The notes under the pieces are model-generated. The model was not told the origin of the DNA, searched no databases, and saw only the letters and a program-made list of their open reading frames with translations. Below are positions 8,361 through 15,000 of a stretch of DNA of 15,000 bases, piece by piece. How positions within the stretch are numbered: the stretch's first letter is position 1; each line of letters starts with the position of its first letter. A program made the translations under genes and the position numbers. Origin of the DNA: Methanobacteriaceae archaeon (GTDB lineage Archaea > Methanobacteriota > Methanobacteria > Methanobacteriales > Methanobacteriaceae); assembly GCA_030693105.1 (NCBI GenBank), contig JAUYBK010000039.1, positions 1 to 15,000 of the forward strand. The letters are read 5' to 3'.

Positions 8361-8398
8361 TACCTCCTCTTACATTTTTTCCTTACCTTTTGTTTAGT
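8361..8398 (+). terminator. T-rich terminator after the lipoprotein gene
   Basis: A pyrimidine-rich stretch with T6 at 8375-8380 and T4 at 8388-8391 follows the stop codon. No stable hairpin precedes it; archaeal RNA polymerase often stops at such oligo-T tracts alone. Confidence 0.45.
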
Positions 8399-8462
8399 TA
8401 AACCCTTATTTATTCTTTATAATGGCGTTTTAAAGTGTTCATTGTGCCTACACCCATCCAAG

Positions 8463-8477
8463 GAAAAAATTATATAT
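8463..8477 (+). promoter_or_regulatory. Archaeal promoter (BRE/TATA) upstream of the KH gene
   Basis: GAAAAAA (8463-8469) followed by TTATATAT (8470-8477) resembles a purine-rich BRE and TATA box, the best such match in the window. Transcription would start near 8499. The box is flanked by CACCCA (8451-8456) and TGGGTG (8478-8483), an inverted repeat that could be an operator. Confidence 0.55.
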
Positions 8478-8595
8478 TGGGTGGTTAGATAATATAAAAG
8501 AGCAGAGTTTCACCTTTATACAAGTAGTGATAGGGCTTAATCCAAAAAACTGCTTTTATTTTAATCATACATCCAAATAACTCAAATATTAACCT

Positions 8596-8623
8596 TTAAA
8601 GTTAGAACGGGGTCTAAATCTAT
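8596..8623 (+). repeat. Second copy of the TTAAAGTTAG / CTAAAWCTAT motif
   Basis: TTAAAGTTAG (8596-8605) and CTAAATCTAT (8614-8623) repeat the pair at 2389-2398 and 2401-2410, with an eight-base instead of two-base spacer. Its arms contain TTAGA (8602-8606) and TCTAA (8613-8617), which can pair. Both copies lie in the spacer upstream of a gene. Confidence 0.45.
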
Positions 8624-8639
8624 GATTCCGACCGGTCAA

Positions 8640-8672
8640 AAAACGATTTTAAGGAGTCCCCTAAATCGTTTT
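8640..8672 (+). promoter_or_regulatory. Leader hairpin upstream of the KH gene
   Basis: AAAACGATTT (8640-8649) and AAATCGTTTT (8663-8672) are perfect inverted repeats of ten bases. Inside, AGG (8652-8654) and CCT (8660-8662) can add three pairs after a two-base bulge, leaving a five-base loop. An AAGGAG lies in the upper stem. The palindrome GACCGGTC (8630-8637) stands just upstream. It could be an RNA hairpin or a protein-binding DNA site. Confidence 0.55.
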
Positions 8673-8681
8673 AGCCCATAA

Positions 8682-8698
8682 CTAATTGGAGGAATTAG
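8682..8698 (+). promoter_or_regulatory. Hairpin presenting the ribosome binding site in its loop
   Basis: CTAATT (8682-8687) and AATTAG (8693-8698) form a perfect six-pair stem whose five-base loop is exactly GGAGG (8688-8692). The ATG is nine bases after this site. The stem is AT-only and weak, so it may only matter when stabilised, for example by a bound protein. Confidence 0.5.
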
Positions 8699-8701
8699 GG
8701 A

Positions 8702-9205
8702 ATGGTATTGCCAGTGTGCGATGTCTGTCTAAGAAGTGGAACACTTTGTCAAGGCTGCGAAAATAAGATAAACAGCGGCGAAATCAGCAAATTAGATCTG
8801 GACATTTCCAAAATACTTTTCAAACTGGGGAATGGTAAAATTGGTTTTAAAAAGACCATTGAAATAGGTGACGTGGTTATTATTGTTACCGATAAAGATC
8901 AAGTCGGTAAACTGATAGGTAAAGGCGGAAAAATTGTCAGAGAAATATCCAAAACCTTGAAAAAGAAAGTTAGGGTGGTGGGAGAAAATTCTGATTTAAA
9001 ATCGGTGGCTAAGGACATCCTGTCCCCGGCCCGTATTTCTGGAATAAACATAATTTATGGGATGGATGGGGAGCAGAAATACAAAATCCGGGTAATGAAA
9101 GATGATTATAGAAGGGTCCCGGCTAAATTGGACCTTTTAAATGAGATCATCCAACAATTAACTGGAGAAAAAACCCTAATGGTAATTGACCGGGATGATT
9201 ACTAA
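8702..9205 (+). CDS. Zinc-finger and KH-domain RNA-binding protein (NusA-like)
   Basis: The 167-residue protein starts with a small zinc-binding motif, C6-x2-C9-x6-C16-x2-C19. A KH domain (about 55-93) contains VGKLIGKGGKIVREI with the GKGG loop (73-76) that contacts RNA. A second alpha/beta region (about 94-167) may be another, degenerate KH-like fold, as in the archaeal NusA-related proteins. Proteins of this type are conserved in methanogens and are annotated as NusA-like or KH-domain proteins; the exact RNA target is unknown. The start is fixed by GGAGG at 8688-8692. Its leader is unusually structured, which raises the possibility that the protein binds its own message. It is followed by coaBC on the same strand. 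Confidence 0.85.
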   Translation: MVLPVCDVCLRSGTLCQGCENKINSGEISKLDLDISKILFKLGNGKIGFKKTIEIGDVVIIVTDKDQVGKLIGKGGKIVREISKTLKKKVRVVGENSDLKSVAKDILSPARISGINIIYGMDGEQKYKIRVMKDDYRRVPAKLDLLNEIIQQLTGEKTLMVIDRDDY

Positions 9206-9242
9206 ACTAGTATTGAACTAAAACTAAGTGGACGTATTAAGC

Positions 9243-10385
9243 ATGCAAATTATTCTTTGTGTAACGGGGAGTGTAGCCGCAGTTGAAACCGTTAAACTGG
9301 TCCGGGAACTCAAAAGACAGGGATTTAGGGTTAAATGCTTCATGAGTGATGGGGCCTGTGACATAATAAATCCGTACGCTCTGGAGTTCGCCTCTGGCGA
9401 AAAAGTGGTCACCAAACTCACCGGTGAAATTGAGCACGTTAAATATGCACGTGAGGACTTGATAGTGGTGGCACCCGCCACCGCCAACGTAATAAGTAAA
9501 TTTGCGTACCGGTTAGCTGATAACCCCATTAACACTTTACTAGTCACGGCTTATGGTTATGATACTCCTATTCTTTTCGTACCCTCCATGCACGAGTCTA
9601 TGTACCGAGCTGTGGAGGAGAATGTAAATAAACTGAAAGATGATGGAATAATTTTTGTCGAACCTCGAAAGGAAGAAAACAAGGCTAAATTTCCATCCAT
9701 TCAAGATATAGTTCTTAATGTACAACGAGCTACTTCAAAAGGATATTTAAAAGGTAAAAAGGTCATGGTGAGTTCTGGGGCTACTTATGAGGGTATAGAT
9801 CCCATAAGGGGAATAACCAACCGTAGTTCTGGAAAAATGGGTTTAGAACTGGCTAAAGAGGCTTTCCGGAGAGGTGCAGAGGTAACTTTAATCTGTGGCC
9901 GGGTTGAAGTTGAAATCCCGTCCCTCTTCAATGTGATAAATGTTGAATCTGCCCTTGATATGCAGTTAGAAGTGGAAGGCCGGGTCCTGGACCATGACGT
10001 ATTCTTTTCTGCCGCAGCCGTGTCTGACTTTACCCTGGATAAGGTAACCCACAAAGTCTCATCCCGGAATGATATAACCCTCCATCTACACCCTACTCCT
10101 AAAATTATCAACCGGGTGAAGGTTATAAATCCTGAAATATTTTTAGTGGCATTTAAGGCCGGCTACGATGTTTCCCACGAAGAAATCATCCAATCCGCTA
10201 AAAAACGTATGCAGGAATCTTCGGCCGATCTGGTGGTGGCCAATGATGTGGCGGTTCCGGGGGCGGGGTTTGGGGCTGATGATAACCAAGTTCTTTTGAT
10301 TGACGACCACGTGCGGAAATTCCCCTTAAATTCTAAGGCAGAAATAGCCCGGCAAATCATTGACCGGGTTGTGAAAGGGATTTAA
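9243..10385 (+). CDS. coaBC: Bifunctional phosphopantothenoylcysteine decarboxylase / phosphopantothenate-cysteine ligase
   Basis: The protein makes 4'-phosphopantetheine for coenzyme A. The N-terminal flavoprotein half (CoaC, about 1-165) shows ILCVTGSVAA, a conserved His (H65 in GEIEHVKYA), APATANVISK (78-87) and PSMHESMY (114-121, in place of the usual PAMN-x-x-M). The C-terminal half (CoaB, about 170-380) shows SSGATYEGIDPIRGITNRSSGKMG (a segment from 177), AAAVSDF (257-263), AFKAGYD (303-309) and VVANDV (331-336). I choose ATG 9243 (380 residues) because CoaC proteins start directly before the first strand. An upstream in-frame GTG at 9228 would add five residues, and neither start has a strong ribosome binding site. 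The stop lies 18 bases from the end of the convergent fibrillarin gene. Confidence 0.93.
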   Translation: MQIILCVTGSVAAVETVKLVRELKRQGFRVKCFMSDGACDIINPYALEFASGEKVVTKLTGEIEHVKYAREDLIVVAPATANVISKFAYRLADNPINTLLVTAYGYDTPILFVPSMHESMYRAVEENVNKLKDDGIIFVEPRKEENKAKFPSIQDIVLNVQRATSKGYLKGKKVMVSSGATYEGIDPIRGITNRSSGKMGLELAKEAFRRGAEVTLICGRVEVEIPSLFNVINVESALDMQLEVEGRVLDHDVFFSAAAVSDFTLDKVTHKVSSRNDITLHLHPTPKIINRVKVINPEIFLVAFKAGYDVSHEEIIQSAKKRMQESSADLVVANDVAVPGAGFGADDNQVLLIDDHVRKFPLNSKAEIARQIIDRVVKGI

Positions 10386-10403
10386 TATATTGTTCTTCAC
10401 GTT

Positions 10404-11069
10404 TTAGAAAGCAAACTCACAAACCAAGGCCCGGTGGTCTTTCTCGTAGGGCTCCAGATCTATCTTTTCCACCACCCGGAAACCCGCCTGCTTAAGTTTA
10501 GACTCTTCCTGCCTGAAGATCTTTTTAGGGCGCTGGTTAACGTCTATACTGCGGGCTTTAACCGTTATAATTCCCCAACCCTCTTCTTTTAAAAACCGAC
10601 GCATGTTTACAATGAAGAGTTCAGTCTGCTTGGGTTGGGCCACGTCACAATAAACGAGGTCCACTTCTTGCAGGAGGGCCTGGTAATGGTGGGGTTTGGC
10701 AGCATCGTCTAAGATGGGGATCAAATTCTCCCGCTGCCGACTTAAATGTAGTAGTTCTCTCATCATGCGGGGTGAAAACTCAACGCAGTAGATTAAACCG
10801 TTTATTATTATGTCAGATAAATGAGAAGGGGTAGTTCCTGCTGATGCCCCTAAGTAGAGTACTTTGGAATCTTCTTGCACCGGAAAATTTTCCAGGCCAT
10901 TTCTAATGGCTGCTGCCAACTTAGAACGGCGAGGATCCCATATACGCAGTTCATGTTCTTCGAAGTCCACTAATTTTTCACCGTAGACCTTTAAATGGGG
11001 GGTGAGGTTGATGGTGGCTACATTATCGTCTAACTGGTAGACCCCTGGATATTTTTCTTTTACTTCCAT
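10404..11069 (-). CDS. flpA: Fibrillarin-like rRNA/tRNA 2'-O-methyltransferase
   Basis: The 221-residue protein is the catalytic subunit of the C/D-box guide RNP that methylates ribose 2'-OH in rRNA and tRNA using SAM. Signatures are LRIWDPRRSKLAAAI (41-55), the SAM loop YLGASAGTTPSHLSDI (72-87), CDVAQPKQ with D142, and TVKARSID with K171. K50, D142, K171 and H212 probably form the family's K-D-K-H tetrad. The archaeal form lacks the eukaryotic GAR region, as expected. Its ATG lies four bases after the small membrane protein gene, and an AAGGA at the end of that gene serves as ribosome binding site, so both are likely translated together with nop5. Confidence 0.95.
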   Translation of the reverse strand: MEVKEKYPGVYQLDDNVATINLTPHLKVYGEKLVDFEEHELRIWDPRRSKLAAAIRNGLENFPVQEDSKVLYLGASAGTTPSHLSDIIINGLIYCVEFSPRMMRELLHLSRQRENLIPILDDAAKPHHYQALLQEVDLVYCDVAQPKQTELFIVNMRRFLKEEGWGIITVKARSIDVNQRPKKIFRQEESKLKQAGFRVVEKIDLEPYEKDHRALVCEFAF

Positions 11070-11072
11070 ATT

Positions 11073-11345
11073 TTATTCCTTATTAAGATTCTGTAGGGTT
11101 TCGTGAATTTGAGAATGGCTATCGGCCACTGTATCCTTAATAGCCTCTGCTTCTTTATTTATATTTGATAGACAAGCCTCTGCTTGATCCCGGTTGCACT
11201 GCAAGGTTTCCTTTAATGTTAAGAAGTTCTTTTTGAGCCGATCCTCTACGCGTCGTGAGAACCATATGGCAAATAAGGCCAGGACTATGGAAACTATGCT
11301 GGATATAATGGATGTTACAGCTACCAAGTTTTCCAATACTATCAC
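11073..11345 (-). CDS. Small membrane protein with coiled coil, between nop5 and fibrillarin
   Basis: I do not recognise this protein. It has up to 90 residues: one membrane helix (about 8-29) followed by an amphipathic, charged and probably coiled-coil region (30-90, with heptad-like VEDRLKKNFLTLKETL). No known catalytic motif is visible. The start is a GTG at 11345. A TTG at 11336 (three codons later) fits better with AGGTGAT, which overlaps the GTG, as ribosome binding site. The gene follows nop5 by 20 bases and ends three bases before fibrillarin. The position between two core C/D RNP genes is odd because those proteins are soluble. It may simply be carried in the operon. A membrane anchor or scaffold is possible but unsupported. 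Confidence 0.65.
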   Translation of the reverse strand: MIVLENLVAVTSIISSIVSIVLALFAIWFSRRVEDRLKKNFLTLKETLQCNRDQAEACLSNINKEAEAIKDTVADSHSQIHETLQNLNKE

Positions 11346-11365
11346 CTTATCTTTTTTTTTACATT

Positions 11366-12565
11366 CTAGTAATAATCCTTCAACTCACTCTTAGAAAAAC
11401 GTTTTTTATCCCGGGTTTTCTTTTTTTGGGGGGTTTTTGATTTTTTACCTCTTTTGGGAAAGGGATGGGCTTTTTTTATTTCCTCTACATGTTTCTGGAA
11501 ATTTTCCACAATGGAGGGGTCCTTTTCTCCACTGAAGAAGTCTTTGCGAACGGCCAGGGTTATCTTGGCGGCTAAGGCCCGGGAAACTTTGCCCCTTATC
11601 CACCACTTGGCCCCTCTTACCTCGGGATGTTGATAAATGAGCCCGTGTTTAGGTGGTCGTTCTCCAGTTTTTAAATGCCGGAAGAGGGCTTTTTCTGCTC
11701 CAATTATTTGAACAGTACTGGAGGGTAACATGGCTAGCCTTTTAATGCTGCCTACGTGTGAAATTAACTTGGCACCCAGTGAAGGGCCAGCCAACTTTCG
11801 AAGATTAGGGGCCAGATCTCCCATCCTTTGATCCACGTATTGGTGGAGTGATTTTTTAGTTGTCTGTAATAAACTCAGGCTTTTGGCAAATTCCTGCAGC
11901 ATTTTAAGGTCTTCGGGAGATATATCGGCTCCCAAACTTTTTTCAAATTCTAGTGTTTCATCCAAAAGTCCAGAAGTTATTATTGAGTTTCGGTCGCCGT
12001 ATTTGGCCACCAGCTCCACGTATTTTTCGTGATTTTTAACCTGGTCCAGTTCTGGAAAATGAAGGGGATACCATTCTCGCAACCTTTCGGTGAGTTTAAC
12101 AGCAGAGTCTTCCACCTCATCTATGGCGTTGATGGCCTGAATAAGCATTAAATCGTCGGCTCGAGATGCTTTTCTAAGTTTTTCCTCGGTAATCTTTATA
12201 GATAATTCATGGACTATAGTCCTTAAATCATTTGAGGTATCCGTGAAACCAACTTTTTCCAGGATATCCAGCATATGTCTTCTTAAAAACCTTCCACCGT
12301 CAGTTTCTGAAATTACTTGGAAATTTGAATCAGTAATAATCTCATTGTAGGTTGAAGGTAATTTATTGGATTCGATTATGATGTGATGCCCATTTTGAAC
12401 TAATCTTTCAAGAATTAACTTCTCTTGGGGTCCTATTTCTCCCTTTTGGAGTTCCATGTACTTTTCTGAGAGTTTATCCTTTGGGAAAAGTTCATAATCA
12501 AGGACGTTGAAATTTTCATCTAGAGCTACAAACCCTGCGAAAATATCAGTAAGGTAACATTGCAT
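11366..12565 (-). CDS. nop5: Nop5 (Nop56/58) C/D-box RNP scaffold protein
   Basis: The 399-residue protein is the scaffold of the archaeal C/D-box RNP. It bridges fibrillarin and the guide RNA bound by L7Ae. The N-terminal fibrillarin-binding domain covers about 1-120, a coiled coil for dimerisation about 125-250, and the Nop domain about 255-345. The Nop domain has AGPSLGAKLISHVGS, IIGAEKALFRHLKTG (288-301 region) and PKHGLIYQHP (305-314). A Lys-rich tail (366-392) ends the protein, as is common in this family. There is no good ribosome binding site before ATG 12565. A TATA-like box on this strand at 12597-12588 places the transcript start at or near the ATG, so the message is probably leaderless. 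Fibrillarin follows downstream after the small membrane protein. Confidence 0.95.
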   Translation of the reverse strand: MQCYLTDIFAGFVALDENFNVLDYELFPKDKLSEKYMELQKGEIGPQEKLILERLVQNGHHIIIESNKLPSTYNEIITDSNFQVISETDGGRFLRRHMLDILEKVGFTDTSNDLRTIVHELSIKITEEKLRKASRADDLMLIQAINAIDEVEDSAVKLTERLREWYPLHFPELDQVKNHEKYVELVAKYGDRNSIITSGLLDETLEFEKSLGADISPEDLKMLQEFAKSLSLLQTTKKSLHQYVDQRMGDLAPNLRKLAGPSLGAKLISHVGSIKRLAMLPSSTVQIIGAEKALFRHLKTGERPPKHGLIYQHPEVRGAKWWIRGKVSRALAAKITLAVRKDFFSGEKDPSIVENFQKHVEEIKKAHPFPKRGKKSKTPQKKKTRDKKRFSKSELKDYY

Positions 12566-12587
12566 GGGTTTACTGTGTATGGGAAGG

Positions 12588-12597
12588 ATAATAAAAT
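12588..12597 (-). promoter_or_regulatory. TATA-like box for nop5
   Basis: Read on the minus strand the sequence is ATTTTATTAT, centred about 28 bases before the nop5 ATG. This spacing predicts a transcript beginning at or within a few bases of the start codon. The whole divergent spacer to pyrD is only 51 bases, so the two promoters must overlap or interfere. Confidence 0.45.
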
Positions 12598-12616
12598 GTG
12601 TTCCCAGGTGTAAATC

Positions 12617-13522
12617 ATGCTTGAAGTTGAAATTTTAGAGATGAAATTAAAAAACCCTACGCTGCTGGCTGCCGGTGTGTTGGGAAGTGCCGCATCTTCT
12701 TTAAACTGGGCGGCACGCAGTGGTGTTGGAGGGGTGGTTACCAAGTCTTTTAGCCGGGATTCCAATAAGGGTTACGCAAACCCCACCACCGTTGAAGTTA
12801 GGGGCGGTATAATAAATGCCATTGGACTTTCCAACCCGGGAGTGAAGGCATTCAAGGGAGAACTTGGAAAGTTAGAAGGTAAAGTACCAACCATTGCCTC
12901 ATTATATGGTTCATCTCCGGAAGAGTTCTCAAAAGTCGCTAAAGAGGTAGAAGATCTGGCTAACGCCCTGGAACTCAACTTGTCCTGCCCCCATGCCATG
13001 ACTGGCTGTGGCGCAGCCATTGGCCAGGACCCTGATTTAACAGCACAAATTGTTAGTGCAGTTAAAAAAACGGTTAAAATCCCCGTCATTGTTAAGTTAA
13101 CTCCTAACGTAACGGATATAGTTGAAATTGCAGTATCTGCAGAAAAAGCAGGCGCTGACGGAGTCACTCTCATAAATTCTCTGGGCCCGGGCATGTCCAT
13201 AGACCTAGAAACTGCACGGCCAATTCTCTCCAACCGTTTTGGGGGAATGTCAGGCCCTGCAATAAAGCCTATCGCTTTAAGATGTGTTTATCAAGTTTAC
13301 GAAGCAGTCAAAATCCCCATAATTGGTGTGGGCGGGATAATAGACTATAAAGACGCAGTGGAATTCATATACGCTGGTTCCCAATGTGTTCAAATCGGAA
13401 CCGCCGTCATGTACCATGGTTTGGAAGTTTTTCAGAAAATATCAAATGGTATGGAGCACTTCATGAAAGAAATGGGCTTCCAATCGGTGAATGAAATGGT
13501 GGGATTGGCCCATCAAGATTAG
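12617..13522 (+). CDS. pyrD: Dihydroorotate dehydrogenase, catalytic subunit (class 1B)
   Basis: The 301-residue FMN enzyme oxidises dihydroorotate to orotate in pyrimidine synthesis. It is of class 1B because it is paired with the electron transfer subunit PyrK. Seen are VVTKSFS (40-46, Lys43 near FMN), NAIGLSNPG (67-75), NLSCP with the likely catalytic base C124, VIVKLTPN (157-164), TLINS (184-188), SGPAIKPIAL (212-221) and the phosphate-binding GVGGI (237-241) and IGTA (260-263). The residue two after the cysteine is His (SCPH, H126), where class 1 enzymes usually have a substrate-binding Asn; this may be a lineage feature. AGGTG at 12606-12610 precedes the ATG. pyrK follows 11 bases later. 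Confidence 0.95.
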   Translation: MLEVEILEMKLKNPTLLAAGVLGSAASSLNWAARSGVGGVVTKSFSRDSNKGYANPTTVEVRGGIINAIGLSNPGVKAFKGELGKLEGKVPTIASLYGSSPEEFSKVAKEVEDLANALELNLSCPHAMTGCGAAIGQDPDLTAQIVSAVKKTVKIPVIVKLTPNVTDIVEIAVSAEKAGADGVTLINSLGPGMSIDLETARPILSNRFGGMSGPAIKPIALRCVYQVYEAVKIPIIGVGGIIDYKDAVEFIYAGSQCVQIGTAVMYHGLEVFQKISNGMEHFMKEMGFQSVNEMVGLAHQD

Positions 13523-13533
13523 GAGCTGATATC

Positions 13534-14328
13534 ATGCACGTTCCCCAAGTAATTAAAATAAAAAGGATAGAAAAAGAAACGCCTACTGTTAAAACCTTCG
13601 TGTTTGACTGGAATATCGTTGATGAGCGTCCTGGTCAGTTCATGATGGTGTGGAACTTTACCGATGAAAAGCCCATGTCCATCTCCTGCATTGATCCGGT
13701 AGCTGGTGAGATAGGGTTGTCCATCAAAAATGTGGGGAAGATCACCAACCAGTTACATTCCTTAAAAGAAGGTGATAAAATGGGGCTTCGCGGCCCTTAT
13801 GGGAGAACTTTCCAGATGGCTGGATCGAAGATACTGGCCGTGGGAGGAGGTATTGGAATGGCTCCTATTTTTGCCTTCGCAGCTGAAGCATCTAGAAGGG
13901 GACTGGAATTAGAAGTTATTAGTGCTGCAGTCACTGAGGAAGAACTCTTATTTGTAAAAAAACTCGAAAAATTCGGTGTTAAAGTACATCCTGCTACTGA
14001 CGATGGTAGTTGTGGGTTTTGCGGCTTTCCAACATTATTATCCGACGATATTCTCCAAGATGGAGATTTCGATATGGTGCTAGGTTGCGGCCCGGAGCCT
14101 ATGATGAAGGGGCTTTTCGAAATTGCAGAAAAATATAAAATACCCTCACAGTTCTCCTTGGAACGATGGATGAAGTGTGCCATTGGTATCTGTGGGCAGT
14201 GCTGTGTGGACGAGGTGGGATGGAGAGTCTGTGCTGAAGGCCCTGTTTTCTGGGGCCATGAACTTCGCATGATAACCGAATTCGGCAACTACAAGCGAGA
14301 TTCATCCGGCGTAAAACACAAATTCTAG
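13534..14328 (+). CDS. pyrK: Dihydroorotate dehydrogenase electron transfer subunit
   Basis: The 264-residue FAD and 2Fe-2S protein passes electrons from PyrD. It is a ferredoxin reductase-type flavoprotein: an FAD barrel with KPMSIS (46-51) and LRGPYGRTF (85-93), then a nucleotide-binding domain with LAVGGGIGMAP (101-111) and LGCGPEPMMK (183-192). The cluster ligands are C215-x4-C220-x2-C223-x9-C233, the usual PyrK spacing. An extra cysteine (C224) lies beside them, and a CGFCG at 160-164 may be structural. AGGAG (13521-13525) overlaps the pyrD stop codon and sits properly before the ATG. pyrD and pyrK form an operon. The natural electron acceptor in methanogens may differ from NAD; this cannot be read here. 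Confidence 0.94.
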   Translation: MHVPQVIKIKRIEKETPTVKTFVFDWNIVDERPGQFMMVWNFTDEKPMSISCIDPVAGEIGLSIKNVGKITNQLHSLKEGDKMGLRGPYGRTFQMAGSKILAVGGGIGMAPIFAFAAEASRRGLELEVISAAVTEEELLFVKKLEKFGVKVHPATDDGSCGFCGFPTLLSDDILQDGDFDMVLGCGPEPMMKGLFEIAEKYKIPSQFSLERWMKCAIGICGQCCVDEVGWRVCAEGPVFWGHELRMITEFGNYKRDSSGVKHKF

Positions 14329-14359
14329 TTTAGTACAAATTCTAATTTTAGGGGTATCA

Positions 14360-15000
14360 ATGATTTATAAACTTAAAGGAACGCTCACTTCTGCATTTTT
14401 TGTAGTCCTGGTGCTTATAGTATTATCTTTAATAGTTCTCACGCCCATGCTGGGCATGATTATCCTGGCTGCTGTATTTGCCTATGCAGTAAGACCTTTA
14501 TCCCGCCGAATGGAACTTAAATTAAGATAACGTTCTTTATCCATGCTTTGGCCATGATCGTGGTTATTTTACCGTTAATTGCCATTTGGTTTTCTTCATT
14601 GATTCTTTAATACATTCTTCCCCGGCTATAATGGGGTTGATAAAGAGCCTAAACTTGGGTGAAATGAACAGTAATTCGGTTCAAAATTCCCCTCTGGTTA
14701 TCCAGCACGTTTCTCCCAGCTTATATCCTTACCTGGGCTCGTTTTTCAACTTCCTTGACGTTGCAGTATCCTACGTGCTCCGGGGGTTAGTCAGTTATCT
14801 GGTGGGATTATTACAGTCCATACCCACGGTGGCCCTGGAACTTTTCATTTTTTTTGCAGCCACTTTTTACTTTGCCCGAGATGGGGAAAAAATAGGAGTT
14901 TATGTGGAATACATCATTCCTGAAAACGGAAGCACTTTTTTGAGAACCTTTTCCGGGAAACGGATCTGGTCTTAAAAAGCATATTTTACGGCCATTTTCT
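14360..15000 (+). pseudogene. AI-2E family permease, frame broken three times, cut by window edge
   Basis: The frame from ATG 14360 encodes a hydrophobic start (about 56 residues, two-helix pattern ending AYAVRPLSRRMELKL) and stops at 14528-14530. The protein continues one frame back (KITFFIHALAMIVVILPLIAI), then from about 14586 in the third frame (SLIHSSPAIMGLIKSLNLG through FFAATFYFARDGEKI and IPENGSTFL). From about 14950 it returns to the first frame (FRETDLVLKSIFYGHF) and runs off the window. This series is characteristic of the AI-2E/PerM permease family, a set of membrane proteins with various or unknown substrates. Each join is explained by one missing base: near 14515-14527, in TTT near 14585, and in T4 at 14949-14952. 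It is a decaying gene or a stretch of sequencing error. GGGG at 14351-14354 is a plausible ribosome binding site. Confidence 0.8.

Larger units (their letters stand above)
8343..8701 (+). other. 359-bp non-coding region with terminator, promoter and structured leader
   Basis: No convincing reading frame, tRNA or known RNA motif was found on either strand. In order it holds T-runs after the lipoprotein gene, a TATA-type promoter at 8463-8477, a weaker TATA-like stretch at 8553-8562, and then four inverted repeats between 8602 and 8698 leading to the KH gene. If the first promoter is used, the leader is about 200 bases, long for a methanogen. A separate small RNA ending before the KH gene is also possible. 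Confidence 0.6.

Noticed and set aside
8343..8701. tRNA, C/D-box sRNA or small protein gene in the long spacer
   Set aside because: No T-loop consensus, no paired C and D boxes and only very short frames were seen; left as leader or possible unclassified RNA.
11194..11394. Plus-strand frame opposite the small membrane protein
   Set aside because: Low-complexity composition and no motif; the minus-strand frame has a membrane helix, a coiled coil and operon spacing.

Overview
The window looks like a chromosomal segment of a methanogenic archaeon, most likely of the order Methanobacteriales. The evidence is the archaeal gene content (fibrillarin and Nop5, a circularising RNA ligase of the MthRnl type, archaeal PyrD/PyrK, queuosine-type QueD/QueE used for archaeosine), the moderately AT-rich sequence, strong GGAGG/GGTG ribosome binding sites and TATA-type promoter motifs. 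No mobile element, CRISPR array, tRNA or rRNA gene was seen.

Layout. Positions 1-981 (+) hold the end of a 6-pyruvoyl/6-carboxy-tetrahydropterin synthase (queD-like) and queE, two steps toward the 7-deazaguanine precursor of archaeosine. Positions 993-5128 (+) hold five consecutive genes built almost only of CBS domains: one two-CBS protein with a C-terminal zinc ribbon and four proteins with four CBS domains each, 18 domains in all. The last runs directly into an RNA ligase (MthRnl family). Its reading frame continues upstream of the first usual start codon into a CxxC...CxxC zinc ribbon, apparently opened by an ATT codon. That extension also contains a GC-rich hairpin followed by nine T. 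Then come pheA (prephenate dehydratase), a one-pass membrane protein with a glycosylation-rich outer tail, and a lipoprotein (6397-8342).

A 359-bp non-coding stretch (8343-8701) has a T-rich terminator, a good promoter, and a leader full of inverted repeats, one of which shows the ribosome binding site exactly in a hairpin loop. It precedes a zinc-finger/KH-domain RNA-binding protein (NusA-like) and coaBC (coenzyme A synthesis). On the minus strand (12565 down to 10404) are nop5, a small unrecognised membrane protein and the fibrillarin gene: two core proteins of the C/D-box RNA-guided 2'-O-methylation machine. A 51-bp divergent spacer separates them from pyrD and pyrK (pyrimidine synthesis). 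The window ends in a permease of the AI-2E family whose frame is broken three times.

How they may work together. Several genes concern RNA: archaeosine precursor synthesis, RNA ligation, KH-domain RNA binding and C/D-box methylation. Others make nucleotide, CoA and amino acid building blocks. The CBS block probably senses adenosine-type ligands, but its targets cannot be read from the sequence. The least explained parts are the CBS array, the start region of the RNA ligase and the structured leader of the KH gene.
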